64,000 bases of DNA from Petrosia ficiformis. Lineage: Eukaryota > Porifera > Demospongiae > Haplosclerida > Petrosiidae. The stretch lies in contig OX345648.1 of NCBI GenBank assembly GCA_947044365.1, positions 2,316,501 through 2,380,500 of the forward strand. Direction: 5' to 3'. A program made the translations under genes and the position numbers. Position 1 is the first letter of the stretch, and each line of letters opens with the position of its first letter. The notes beneath the pieces are model-generated. The model made no database searches. It saw only the letters and a program-made list of their open reading frames with translations, and was not told where the DNA came from. Shown piece after piece: positions 22,901 through 32,934 of this stretch.

Positions 22901-25241
22901 TATTGGAATCAAGAAAGGTATGCCAGGAGTGAAGTATTGACAATAAAGCAATTTCAGTAGAGAAACCATGACGAAAACTGAATTGAGAGTCAGAAAGAAG
23001 TTTATGAGATAAACAGAAATCGTACATATAATTGAATACATGCCTTTCCAAGACCTTGCTGATAAGAGGAAGTAATGAAATGAAACAGAAGTTAGAAGAA
23101 GAAGATGATTTAGATTTGAGTATAGGAGTTACAAAAAAATTCTTCCAATTAGAGGAGAAGATTCCAGAGGATAAAAAGGAGTTAAAGATGAGTGATAGTG
23201 GAAGAGAAATGGAGTGAGCTGTATGATGAATCATGGGAGAGGATATTCCATCAGAGCCAGGGGGAGTGCCTACAGAAAGAACTTTATCAACAGAGCAAAG
23301 GAAATCAACAGGAATGACAGGTGAGAGATCGAGAAGGGGTAGCAACTGCTGGCAGAGGGGTACAAGATTTATTAAAGCAAGATTTATTCAAGACATCAGC
23401 TTTAGCCTGAGGTGTGGAGGCGGATATACCATTGTACAAGAGAGTTGGAACAGAGACAGGCTTTTAACAAATCTTATTACAGCAGACCAGAAAAAACGAG
23501 AGTTAACAGAGAAACATGGAGAAGGATAGACAAGCTTGCTTGGTATGGTAGTGTGCATAATACAGAGAAATATGTATTTAAAAATTAACCAAGCAGACTC
23601 AGAATCAGAAAAGGGAAGAGTGCTTTCCCAAGGAACTAACTGATAATTAGCTTGGTCATACAACCACATACGATGAGGAAAAGAGTGGGAGAATGAAGAG
23701 AAATTGACTTAAGAGAAAGAGAGAACAGAATATTGTTGTGGTCGGAAGAAGAAACACGAGGTTGAATAGAGTAAGAACAAGGTTGAAAACAAGTAGGTAT
23801 AAAGACAAGATCGATTGTAGAGGGGGAGCCAGAGTTGGAATAGTGTGTAGCTTTTTGAATGATTGGAAAACTAATATGAACAGTGGCACTTTGAACAAGG
23901 TGATTGCTTTCCCACGGGTTCGAACTATATATATATATATATATATATATGTTTGTGTCACTTACGTGAGTATGCGTTGTATACGTAGTTAAGGAAGTTA
24001 TGTCATTCCCAGGGGCTTGGTCAATTAATGGGCGTGGCGCATAAAAAAAAGAGCGCTTAAGCTCTACAGACCAGCAGTAAGAAAGCTGTGTAGCTTACGT
24101 AGAAACTGGAACTAATAGCTTGCTATTCTACATGAAATATATTCTTAAAGTTCTACAAGGTTCTTTAAAAGGTAAAGAGTAGATAATCAAAATAATAACT
24201 ACAACAGGGTGATGTGTTTCAGCCATGATAGCGAATGCTGGACACCACAAAGCAGTCATAGGGATACTTAACCCTTAGAGGACTGATGTCACATATATGT
24301 GACATTTCACCCCTACGTGGTTCGCCGTCTGTTCCTAGCTATACGAAGCTGTCCAAATGGTTGTAATTGGCATCAGGCACAAGCTGATGAACGTGGCTTA
24401 AAAAGTTGATGGTTTTTCGGCTGCCCTTTGGCCTAAATAACAATCATGGGGGGAATTTTAAAGGGGGGTGTCCCCCCGTTAATTGTGGGTTGGGTATTAT
24501 TTTGATTTTGATGTAAATCGGGCCCTTGTGTATTGTATCGGCATTTATGCAACTATAATTGATAGCACTGCATCTACTGACTTCCACAATAATTTTACAA
24601 GTGATATTTTGTGTTTCAATGTTAACCACTGTGTTTTGAATTAATGAAGAAAACATTATTGTAGTGTTTTGATACTCTCAATTAATGATTCGAAGCATCA
24701 TTGTAAACCAAGACTACTGTAATATAAATCATTCTTTCTTTTTCTGGTGCCAACATACAGTGGGGTCATTTTGTTAGCCCCAGTTCCAGTCAAAAGAGGG
24801 AGAGCACTGCATTTGATTTGATCCTACGAAGCGCTTGGGGACTTTCGAGTCCCAGCAAGCAAGTTGGTGGAAGTAGTACTCCATGTCGGAAAAAGAGCCA
24901 AGTTTGGGGTAGAGAAAGTGAACGGTGGCCACATTATATGCAATAGAGTCGCCAGTGTTGGAAATGGGAAGAATTTTGAAAAACAGGCTCAGTCCTCTAA
25001 GGGATTTTTTTTTCTCTATATACACTTGTTTTTATTATAATTGACGGTTTAAACCAAAACTATACATGCTAATCTCTTAGGATAATGTCATGACGTGAAG
25101 AAATACAACTCATATGCATTGCATCAAATGTACAAGAAATTTAATTATGATTCAATCTATTGCTTACCTGGGTTTGTCATCATTTAGCCTCTCGGACTCT
25201 TTATCAGTATTTGCCAATTCTTCCAACTCAGCCATGTGCAT
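13959..25241 (-). CDS. ABCB1-type full ABC exporter (P-glycoprotein-like), 19 exons
   Basis: Exons, 5' to 3': 25241-25168, 21349-21289, 21235-20784, 19423-19252, 18509-18385, 18004-17888, 17806-17752, 17554-17441, 17378-17142, 17092-16525, 16460-16327, 16205-16011, 15962-15858, 15789-15628, 15576-15272, 15217-15062, 15004-14848, 14788-14384, 14297-13959. They join in frame to 1310 residues, close to the family's ~1280. Layout is TMD1 (~45-385), NBD1 with GTSGCGKST near 455, [27 protein letters not shown] and IIAHRLST, an acidic linker, TMD2 (~720-1050), and NBD2 with GPSGSGKST near 1110, [15 protein letters not shown] and [12 protein letters not shown]. Both ATP sites look complete, so it is probably an active ATP-driven exporter of lipophilic compounds at the plasma membrane. 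The start is ATG 25241 or, two codons later, 25235. Introns 1, 3 and 4 carry transposons. Confidence 0.93.
18615..19171. mobile_element. TTAA-flanked MITE (piggyBac/Kolobok-like ends), ABCB intron 4
   Basis: TTAA at 18611-18614 and again at 19172-19175 flank ends CCCTTAGAGGACTGATGT and TTCAGTGCTCTAAGGG. TTAA target duplication is typical of piggyBac and Kolobok elements. A subterminal palindrome (GTCACGTATATGTGAC) lies at the left. A second copy is at 24272-25003. No transposase. Confidence 0.8.
20225..20325. repeat. Partial MITE, CAGGGTTCTC family
   Basis: Shares ACTAGGCTCCTA, TTAGCTCACCCA, GAATTAATTTTGCACCCTTC and TTTAAATTT with the element at 11433-11771, and abuts the MITE at 20326. Confidence 0.55.
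20326..20592. mobile_element. MITE with ~52-bp near-perfect inverted ends, ABCB intron 3
   Basis: 20326-20377 (CTGGATGCTAATTTTAGGGT onward to CATGACGACAATTTA) is repeated inverted at about 20541-20592 without visible mismatch. The centre has another palindrome (GAAAAATAAAAGAGCTCTTT). A partial end (CATGAAATATGAGTAGACAG) is at about 28530-28560. Confidence 0.8.
20677..20745. repeat. Perfect 25-bp-stem hairpin in ABCB intron 3
   Basis: AATTATGTGGTTGCAGGTTT...CCAAA is followed, after about 17 bases, by its exact inverse complement ending CCTGCAACCACATAATT. It ends about 40 bp before the exon-3 donor region (minus-strand sense: just inside intron 3). It could be a tiny foldback element or an RNA hairpin. 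Confidence 0.8.
22090..23900 (-). pseudogene. Dead non-LTR retrotransposon (Jockey/CR1-like LINE) in ABCB intron 1
   Basis: Minus-strand frames, in order, show the end of an AP-endonuclease domain (STIDLVFIP then [12 protein letters not shown], the SDH motif) at 23900-23700, then a linker. Reverse-transcriptase pieces follow at 23345-22700 ([72 protein letters not shown]). The C-terminal region ([33 protein letters not shown]) is at 22650-22100. The YADD catalytic box and the stretch between DLTKAFD and GVPQGS are deleted, and stops and frameshifts are frequent, so it is inactive. It is 5' truncated and lies in the same orientation as the host gene. Function of the family is reverse transcription of its own RNA at a nicked target. 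Confidence 0.8.
23901..24265. mobile_element. MITE, ATCCCTATGATTGC family (inverted), ABCB intron 1
   Basis: Left end GATTGCTTTCCCACGGGTTC, (TA)n tract, core GGTCAATTAATGGGCGTGGC and GAGCGCTTAAGCTCTACAG, right end ACAAAGCAGTCATAGGGAT. It directly abuts the LINE fragment on one side and the TTAA MITE on the other. Confidence 0.7.
24272..25003. mobile_element. TTAA MITE, second copy, with a 259-bp foreign block
   Basis: Starts at TTAA (24268-24271) then CCCTTAGAGGACTGATGTCA and ends CTCAGTCCTCTAAGGG; the right TTAA is lost. It matches 18615-19171 except that about 100 bp is replaced by 24488-24746. That block is nearly identical to 25740-25998, next to the transposase pseudogene. Confidence 0.75.
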
Positions 25242-25739
25242 GCACAAAAATATCTGACCGGTGTCACAGCAAATCTCTCTTGGGACACTTTTTCGATTCA
25301 ATATATATTCCTATAATATATATATAGTACAAGTGAGATATATTCAAAATATGTGAATTTGTTTGAAACTGCAGTTGAGATGTAACAAATTTAGTAGATA
25401 ATTCATACACCATAGAATTATAGCAAACATATACTATACACTGTACGTATGTGTCATTTACTTAACCTTTCTATCACAGGTAATCAGTACTAATCACTTG
25501 GTCATCATAATAGTCGTCTCCACCCGCTCCGTACATTCTTGAGCACGCATTTTAATTAGATACGTCCCATGTGGAAGAAGTGAATGAAGTGTATGTGTGA
25601 CCAATGAAGTGATCATCGTACCTTAGACTATGTTGTTCAGGTTGGATATTATTTTAATTTAGTGTATGTGTCACCCGCAAGATAGTATACTTGACTATGC
25701 TATCTATGCCTGCAATGAAGTGATCATCTTTCCTTGTCA

Positions 25740-25998
25740 GGTTGGGTATTATTTTGATTTTGATGTAAATCGGGCCCTTGTGTATTGTATCGGCATTTAT
25801 GCAACTATAACTGATAGCACTGCATCTACTGACTTCCACAATAATTTTACAAGTGATATTTTGTGTTTCAATGTTAACCACTGTGTTTTGAAATAATGAA
25901 GAAAACATTATTGTAGTGTTTTGATACTCTCAATTAATGATTCGAACCATCATTGTAAACCAAGACTACTGTAATATAAATCATTCTTTCTTCTTCTG
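25740..25998 (+). repeat. 259-bp block shared with the TTAA MITE
   Basis: GGTTGGGTATTATTTTGATT onward is the same length and almost identical to 24488-24746. It lies immediately upstream of the decayed transposase and may be that element's 5' region. Confidence 0.8.
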
Positions 25999-26082
25999 TA
26001 GCAAGAGGATGATATTACATTTTCCTCACTGTTCTATTAAATTCAGTCTGGTGCAATAAGTACTATTGTTCCCACTGAACAT

Positions 26083-27625
26083 TTGGCTACATCCCGACTT
26101 GAAAAAGTGTATGTTGGACAGTCCAGAGATGACTTCAGTATTGTTGAAATGAATCATACTGTAATAGGAGTATGTGCAATGTTTGGGTCGTTTGTGAAAT
26201 TTGTTGTAGTTTTAGTGACAGACCTTACAGATGAGGTACAAACCTTGCAAAAACAACCAAAAGTAAGTGAGTCAACAACCAGAGGTCTGCCTTCCCACAT
26301 TGCTAAAGAGAAAAACTGAAAGGACCAGTTATATAATGCTTTATTTCATGAACAAGGTCTGGGTTGGCAAGAACCAGAAACCTATGAAAAGCAATTTATA
26401 CATCATCTGAGATGGTCTGATTTCACCAAAGAGTAAACCGTACATCTGGAGAAGTATATATATCATTCTTTAACTGGTGATCAGTCTACTGCGAGAACAG
26501 CAGCTGAAGAAGAAATGGACCAACGTGTGTGCGAAGCCTTAATGATGGAAGATCCTGAGATAATAATGGACTTGCGACAGTTAAACACGAATGGGAGGAT
26601 TCTTTTGGTGTGTTTTGGTATAAATGTTCAAAACATTTGTCGGCTTGTACAAGTTAGTGTACACGAAAGAAGGCATGGAATGGTAACATTCATAGCTAAA
26701 GCAATTTCTGAACCTGATCTGATAGAAGTTGAGAAATTGTGCCTAGCTGATATCCCTATCCCTTCAGAGTCGTGGGTACATCTTAACTTTAGTCCCAGAA
26801 ACCCTCACACTCAGGTAGCAAAAAGACATACAGGTCACTTGGAAGCTAAACACATGATTCAGAAACATCTGTTTCGCAAATCCCATCCGGATTCACACTA
26901 TTGTGCCGCCATCTTTTGTTATATGAGAGATTATGTGATTAAATACCGGGATAGGTCTGTATCGATGACAAACACCGTATTAAGGTTGGTGAACCAGATT
27001 TACCCGTGGCTGCTATAGAGAGAGGGCGAGAAGTCATTGTGTCATTGCATGATACTCTAGGTATGTTCAGTGACATACCAAGTGTTAATTTAAATGTAGA
27101 CATACCTTCTACAATAGAAAGTTCGTGGTATAGAGGAGATGTATATATAGGGCTGAAAGATGCTATTTTCGAACCATCTTCACCAATTGGACATGCCACA
27201 GAAATGTAAAAATGTCTAATTCCTAGAATGGAAATTGTCATAACCTTTTTGTATATTCTGATGGTGGACCCAATCATAGCTGTCATTGATTGCTTTATTT
27301 AACTCAACCTCAATCTCGATATATTGATTGCTGGATGGGCTGCACCTTCACACTCTTGGGCCAACCCCGTTGAGAAGATTATGTCCATAATAAATTTATA
27401 AATTCAGTGCATTGGAATCACGAGAGAGAGAATGGTAGAAGAATTCGAGACATGCCTCCGAAAATGCAACAGTCTGAAACACATTAGAAAGGAATGTTCT
27501 GACTTCAAAGATGTTAGAAATTCCTTGGCACCCACAGAAGTGTTCTAAGACGACTGCAACTATAGGGTAAAAACTTCCAGGTGTTTAGCAGTGCATCAGA
27601 CAAGGAGATTGAAGATTTTTGAGAT
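26083..27625 (+). pseudogene. Decayed transposase-like gene of an unclassified DNA element
   Basis: A protein can be followed through at least four frame changes: QSRDDFSIVEMN (26119), LFHEQGLGWQEPETYEKQF (about 26340), AEEEMDQRVCEALMMEDPEI to IDLRQLNTNGR (26500-26600), VHERRHGMVTFIAKAISEPD (26660), WVHLNFSPRNP and LEAKHMIQKHLFRKSHPDS (26780-26900), AAIERGREVIVSLHDT (27009), SSWYRGDVYIGLKDAIFEPS (27120). Then come a YSDGGP-like remnant, NPVEKIMSIINL (27367) and SASDKEIEDF (27588). These motifs and their order match a large transposase-like protein that I recall as multicopy in cnidarians and sponges; no formal superfamily can be assigned from sight. Multiple stops make it non-functional. Confidence 0.65.
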
Positions 27626-29369
27626 GTTCTATTCATGATTGAAGCCTCCTTAACCAGATGTGATACAACTCAAGTGTCCCTGAAGAAGTTTCATTCTCTT
27701 CAATATTTTATTTCACACTGCTGTACTTTAAACAAGTACTCGTTGACAATTAAGAAAATGGGCTATGGAAAAAAATATACATGTATACTCTATACATGCA
27801 TAAACACACATACTTTAATTTCTAAATAAAATGCAATAATATATCCCACAAATCAAAACTGACCTAAAAAAGATTCTAAGGGCATCTTAACTGGAGAACA
27901 ACAAGAACAGTCTTTTTCGCCACATTTCTTTAAGTTATTTTAAGATTACCAGTTTAGTTGTGTGTGATGTGCATTTATTCTGTCATATCACATTGATTTA
28001 GTATAGCTTGTTGCACAATAAATTACTCGATGGCTAGTGAAAATCAGTAACTTTCAATATTTTTTGTTTTTACGTGTAAATGTTTTCTATCTCCTAATGA
28101 TTTGATGCTAAACTTAAAAGTTTACCACATAAAGAACTCCAATGTGAATAATCAATAAATCCACACTTCAGCAGCATGCTTATACTTTGAACTAAGTCTG
28201 CAATGAATGGTATTTGAATTTTTGTTTAGTTTAAAACAAGCGAATCTCTGGGTAGTTGCTTTTAATCTCAGAAATATTTATCACAGATTGTATGTAGTGA
28301 AGAACTAAGTATCATTATAATTATTAGCTCACCATTTTGCTGTAAGTAATTACTAATTACTATAGATACAGCCGAAATGCTGTACAATACTCCACATAAT
28401 CATTCTGTTATTATATACATAATTATATATTTATTATAATTATATATTATTTAAAACACTATATGAATTATTCTGTCTACCGTATATATTGAGGCATCCA
28501 AAACGTATGGCAACATATGAATTTCCCGCATGAAATATGAGTAGACAGCACCATAAAATTATAGTGATTCTACTATAACTGAATATAATAATTAGTACAA
28601 AGTATCTGTGGCATTAGATGTATGTATTCCGAACAACCAACTAATTGTTACATTCTTGCAACTGTACTAACCACTAAATTAGTTATTTTAACTGGTTATT
28701 TTTTGCAGTGTATAACATGTAATTATTATTATAATTATTATCAATAATTTTATGTCAAGTTCATAAAGTTTTGTTAAGATCTTTGGCTGGATATACTCAG
28801 TATTCATTCTTGGATCTATCATTTATTTAACCTCTCGACCTTGTTTGCATGCTTTTTGGGTTTTGACGTCCTTGCATCTTCCATTTTTATTGAAAATGTT
28901 TTTTTGGTCTTCTTGTTTTATAGTTAGAGCACAGGGTAGCAAACTTGGGTCAAATACATTGCAAAAGTATTTAATTACAAATACAAATACAGGTACTGTT
29001 TACAATATTGTATTTGAAATATAATTACAAACTCTGAAATTGTATTTCAAATACAAAATTACAAATACTTATAAACGTATTTAAATACGACTAACAATTA
29101 ATTCATTAGTCTGTAAGATGGGATCTAAAATTTCAGGCTACCAATCATAATAGAAAAAATTGATAGTTTTACCTGTGGTAGTGATCTATTTCTTCAGATC
29201 AGTTAGTGATGTGTAGCAGGTATAATAATTATAATAATAGAACTAATACAGCAAACACAATACTTGCTAGTGGGAAGCACCCCAATAATAATTACTATGT
29301 TGTGTCAGCATAATCCAACTGAAAAAAAAGAAGATAGCAATTAGCAAATACTTCAGCTATTTATGCATA
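27626..29369. other. AT-rich intergenic DNA with repeat debris
   Basis: No gene is seen. 28525-28560 holds a partial end of the MITE found at 20326. 28640-28720 shares CTGTACTAACCACTAAATTA and TTTTTTGCAGTG with 37010-37065. 28945-29100 is rich in the self-complementary motif GTATTTCAAATAC / ACAAATACAAATACAG, a palindromic MITE-like stretch. Confidence 0.5.
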
Positions 29370-29637
29370 TTAGTCATATGCAATTATGAGTTGCAACACG
29401 CCTGTAGCAACATGTTCCAGTGGCAGACTTTTTCTCCAGGAAGATTCGTGAAATCTTTCTTCTCTGAGCTTTTTCAATGACAATTCTGCATATCCAAGAA
29501 AGCCTAAAGACAGGAATAGATAAATGAACAGGAACACAGGCATATGAATAGAACATACCATCAGGAGAGAATAGATTACTAGCATATACATTAAACTTCA
29601 ACATGGTATTATCAGCATCTGAGACAGAGAACTTCAT
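29370..29637 (-). CDS. C2-domain protein, last two exons (partial, orphan)
   Basis: Minus-strand exon 29637-about 29560 (acceptor TTTTTTTTCAG) encodes MKFSVSDADNTMLKFNVYAS and NLFSPDG. After a donor at GTATGTTC, a second exon from about 29507 (acceptor CTGTCTTTAG) to the TAA at 29370 encodes FLGYAELSLKKLREERFHES, SWRKSLPLEHV and VLQLIIAYD. The phases fit (G|GC). The pattern LKFNVYAS-FLGYAELSL-WRKSLPL-GVLQLIIAY is the second half of a C2 domain, a calcium/phospholipid-binding fold, placed at the protein's C-terminus. I could not find the upstream exons in the next kilobase, so this may be a fragment left by rearrangement or the end of a gene with weakly visible exons. Confidence 0.45.
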
Positions 29638-30350
29638 CTGAAAAAAAAGTCAGATAACATAATTATACAAGTATAAACATTATTTTTTTATAACATCAAT
29701 TATGAAACGTGTATTCATAGTGTTGAATCAAAATTATATAATAAACTTTTGCCCGCATAGGTGGAGTGGAGGGTTACTGTAATCCTTCTTATTATAAGCA
29801 TTAATATCAGAAACTAGGGTTGGTGGTAGGGAAGCCACACCCACCTGGGGGTATAATTATAGGGCCTAAAACAGAAATTAGGGGCGGTGGGTAGGCACTC
29901 TGGTAGGGTAACTGTAGTTGGTCTCTGAGTGAGATCGGAAATTGATAGTGCCTCGAAAGGTAAATTTTATTGTTTCACTTACAAGCTACAGAATTCAGCT
30001 TTCTTCAGGCCCTTTATTTGTTTTCTCAAAATGCATTGTACTAGGTGCGTGCCATGTTTTCATTGTAGTAGCACATTTAAAACAACGTTTTCTTTAGTTA
30101 ATAAGCTTGATACATTGTGTTAGCCTAGGTAGCTTCTAATTATATATAGTTTGTGCCCTGTGCTTTTAAGGTCAGCATGTGCTAGTTCTAGACTTTCCAA
30201 TTACACTGGAGATCATTTTATGTACATTTACACTGCATTAAGCTGAACGGTCAATTTAACTTTTAAACAGTATATAAATAAATTTTATTATAAATACAAA
30301 AACTGATAATGAAACCAATCGCACTCCTGTGAACACCAATACAGAGGAAG

Positions 30351-30608
30351 TTGCAAGCCAGTGAACTAGGCATACACAATCAAGCTAGCCATCCTTCAAC
30401 AGTCTTTCCTGTTGAAAAGAACCAAACTCCAGGTAGCTTCACTTTTCCCAACAATGAGCCAGGAGAGATTGAACCACTGTTTAATGCTCCATGTTCACAA
30501 ATCCTTGACGGACAAATTGAACTTGATGTCAATAGCGAAGAATTCGTGTCTGTAAACGAAAATATACTACGCAAAAGTATTAATATTAATCGACCACACC
30601 CCTCATGA
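30351..30608 (+). CDS. Possible hypothetical exon
   Basis: An open stretch ends at TGA 30606-30608 and includes HPSTVFPVEKNQTPGSFTFP and EIEPLFNAPCSQILDGQIEL. It has no ATG start and follows a possible acceptor (CACCAATACAG). It is Asn/Glu/Pro-rich and not recognised. It may be a terminal exon or chance. Confidence 0.2.
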   Translation: MQASELGIHNQASHPSTVFPVEKNQTPGSFTFPNNEPGEIEPLFNAPCSQILDGQIELDVNSEEFVSVNENILRKSININRPHPS

Positions 30609-30894
30609 ATAAATAATGATCAAAATTTTTGCGCCGAATTTTACTACTTTCTGCCCTACCTACTTGTCTTTGCTTGCGACGCCCCCTGATATAGCAGAGA
30701 AACAGTATAAATATTATGCAAGAATCTTTAGCGAGTAAGTATGATAAGTTGTTGAGTTTCACACAACCTTTTTTTTGTGTTTTTTTCTCTATATAGGCCT
30801 ACACTTGTTTCAATACATTTCAGAATTCCAGTAGTGATAGTGAGCATTTTTAGTATATAAATATTCTAGTGTACTATAAATGAATGTCAAGACT

Positions 30895-31483
30895 AGTCTC
30901 GCGTAGCCAGCCCATCCCTCTTCCGCTCTACGAGCGAGGGATGGTCTGGTATATAGCTATTGTATGTCTCGTTCTGAGAGCCACCGGAAGTAACGCAGTG
31001 TTCAAGTACTGAAAGTAAGTGTGAAGCACATGTTAGCGAGAAAATGTCTCATCAATTTTGTTGGTTGTGTGAAACTGATTTGTCGAAGGGATCTATGAAG
31101 GCAAAGCGAAAGAAACTTCATGGTGATGCTACCAAAAGTACAGTTAAACTTTTAGAATCCATTAGTTTAGATTATTTAGGAAAAGATCTGAGTAGGACTT
31201 CGTTTGTAAAAAGGTGACTATATATGCCACAAGTGTACCAGTAGAATAGATAAACTAGATGCTTACAAGAGAGAATTGTATAGAACGTACTGCATCATCT
31301 AATGCCTTTTCCACCAGCTCCATTTTCTCTACACTTTCTCGCTACCACGTGCTTCACACCTACTTTCAGTACTTGAACACGGCGTTACTTCCGGTGGCTC
31401 TCAGAACGAGACATACAATAGCTATATACCAGACCATCCCTCGCTCGTAGAACGGAAGAGGGATGGGCTGGCTACGCGAGACT
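30895..31483. mobile_element. Hairpin-TIR transposon A (589 bp) with perfect 11-bp target duplication
   Basis: Inverted repeats of about 150 bp (30895-31043 and 31335-31483), about 96% identical, start AGTCTCGCGTAGCCAGCCC. Within each, CCATCCCTC and GAGGGATGG form a subterminal hairpin. The direct repeat ATGTCAAGACT flanks both ends (30884-30894 and 31484-31494). The interior carries the start of a small zinc-binding-like reading frame. Confidence 0.85.
31044..31217 (+). pseudogene. N-terminal fragment of a Cys-pair (zinc-finger-like) protein in element A
   Basis: The ATG at 31044 sits exactly at the inner edge of the left inverted repeat. The 57-residue frame begins MSHQFCWLCETDLSKGSMKA and is Lys-rich, ending SRTSFVKR. 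One base later in another frame the coding style continues (YICHKCTSRIDKLDAYKREL, about 31219-31275). CWLC and CHKC together would make a Cx2C...Cx2C zinc site. A one-base frameshift and early stops make it non-functional. The parent is probably a transposon protein. Confidence 0.45.
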
Positions 31484-31494
31484 ATGTCAAGACT

Positions 31495-32193
31495 ACAAAT
31501 ACTTATAGGGTTGTGTACTCTAGGTTTCATGAAAGCACTACGCTCTTTCCTGAAGAATATAACAGGTCTTGTATCATTGGGTTGAGGGGTATATATCATT
31601 TGTACAATATTTACTCTATCCAACTAGTACGTAGTCTCCTTATGATGAGGCATAGTAACTGACAGTGACAGATCTGAATCCAGACTTTTTAAAAGTGGGA
31701 GGGCACTTTGGGGCGCTGGACAGTGTCCAAAGCTCTCACATAACCATAAGTTTCGGTCCCTTTAGTCTCCCAACGTATGGCATGCTACAGAAATGGCGGG
31801 ACTACTCCATCTTTTGGAGTCCGGTGTTTGAGTTTATGAATTGTATTATTAAAATACAGATGTACCAAAACACATATACACATTGATACACATGCCTCTT
31901 TGTTTCAAGTTAAATGGCAAGTTTCTTAAATTTGGTCTTCACAAAATGGATTTCACATTAGCATATATATACAGTACAGCTCCAAAGGTGACAATGTGCT
32001 TGTAAAAGGTGAACTAATATGCATGGTTGGCTTTTTTTAAATGTGAGGGTACTGGTACTGGTGGCATTTTCATTCAGTTGGGCTTGTTTTGTTCAGTGAA
32101 ATTAAAGTTCATTAGTTGACCGAGCGCTCGAGCGAGCCTAGCACCCCCCCCGGAATTAATGACACATTTCAATCTTGCAACAGACACACGGGT
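31495..32193. other. Spacer between two hairpin-TIR elements
   Basis: No gene is seen. 32110-32175 resembles the core of the ATCCCTATGATTGC MITE family (GTTGACCGAGCG...CCCCCCCC GGAATTAATGACAC), suggesting element B landed in an old copy of it. Confidence 0.4.
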
Positions 32194-32934
32194 AGTCTCG
32201 TGCGCGCAGACGTTCGATAAGGAGGGAACGTCTGGGGAAACTGCTATTGACAAAGTTGGGCTCTGCACAGATTTGTGCAGACCAACCTAAACTTATGAAT
32301 ATAATTAATATCACATGACGTTCGTGACTGAAAATGGATCTGACTGCAGCGCTGGAAAAGGTTGTAGTAACTTTGGGATATACTTCCCTGAAACAAGAAC
32401 AGAAGGATGCTATTAAAGAATTTGTAAAAGGACACGATGTTTTTGTTTGTTTACCCACTGGCTTTGGCAAGTCATTATGTTATATCATCCTGCCAATGCT
32501 GTTTGATACATTAAAAGGCTACACTTCTCCATACTCTATAGTACTTATAGTTAGTCCTTTGGATGCTATCATTACAGACCAGGTAAAATCATTGAAAAGA
32601 AAGGGTTTGCAGGCATGTGAAGAGTAGCAGTGATACTGAAGTTATGGCCTAGATATGAATTCATGGGCACTCTCTGTTCTACAAAGTAACTCTTTTATTT
32701 TACATCTTACTTCAGTTGAAGACTCTCCCTCCAAGTTCCTTTGTGATCCAGCATCATTCAAAGAAGTGCTATATACACGCTGAACAGATTACTGCCATGT
32801 TTATTTGACGCCTTGCGTAATGCATACCTTTATCACGTGACTATTGCAACTAATTAAATTCCATCGTGCTAACAGTTTCCAATTCCCCGGCCCCAGACGT
32901 TCCTTCCTTATCGAACGTCTGCGCGCACGAGACT
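32194..32934. mobile_element. Hairpin-TIR transposon B (741 bp) carrying a RecQ-like helicase fragment
   Basis: The ends read AGTCTCGTGCGCGCAGACGT from 32194 and inverted from 32934; the first 43 bases differ at about one position. GCAGACGTTC and GGAACGTCTG form a subterminal hairpin. Flanking 11-mers GACACACGGGT and AACACACGGGG agree at nine positions, consistent with an aged target duplication. Inside, one end is followed 90 bp later by an ATG opening a RecQ-like frame. Confidence 0.75.
32334..32627 (+). pseudogene. RecQ-like SF2 helicase, N-terminal fragment (element B)
   Basis: A 97-residue frame with LKQEQKDAIKEFV (motif 0), VFVCLPTGFGKSLCYIILP (motif I, Walker A, with GKS intact) and IVLIVSPLDAIITDQVKSLK (motif Ia), then a stop. 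RecQ-family helicases unwind DNA 3' to 5' using ATP and need motifs II-VI and the RQC zinc region, all missing here. A complete protein would be at least 350 residues. The fragment lies wholly inside element B, starting 90 bp from its left repeat. It is therefore a transposon-borne fragment rather than a host gene. Identity is clear; whether it is captured or native to the transposon is open. Confidence 0.75.

Noticed and set aside
32334..32627. Host RECQ helicase gene
   Set aside because: Only the first ~97 codons exist, wholly inside a 741-bp transposon, with no further helicase motifs nearby.
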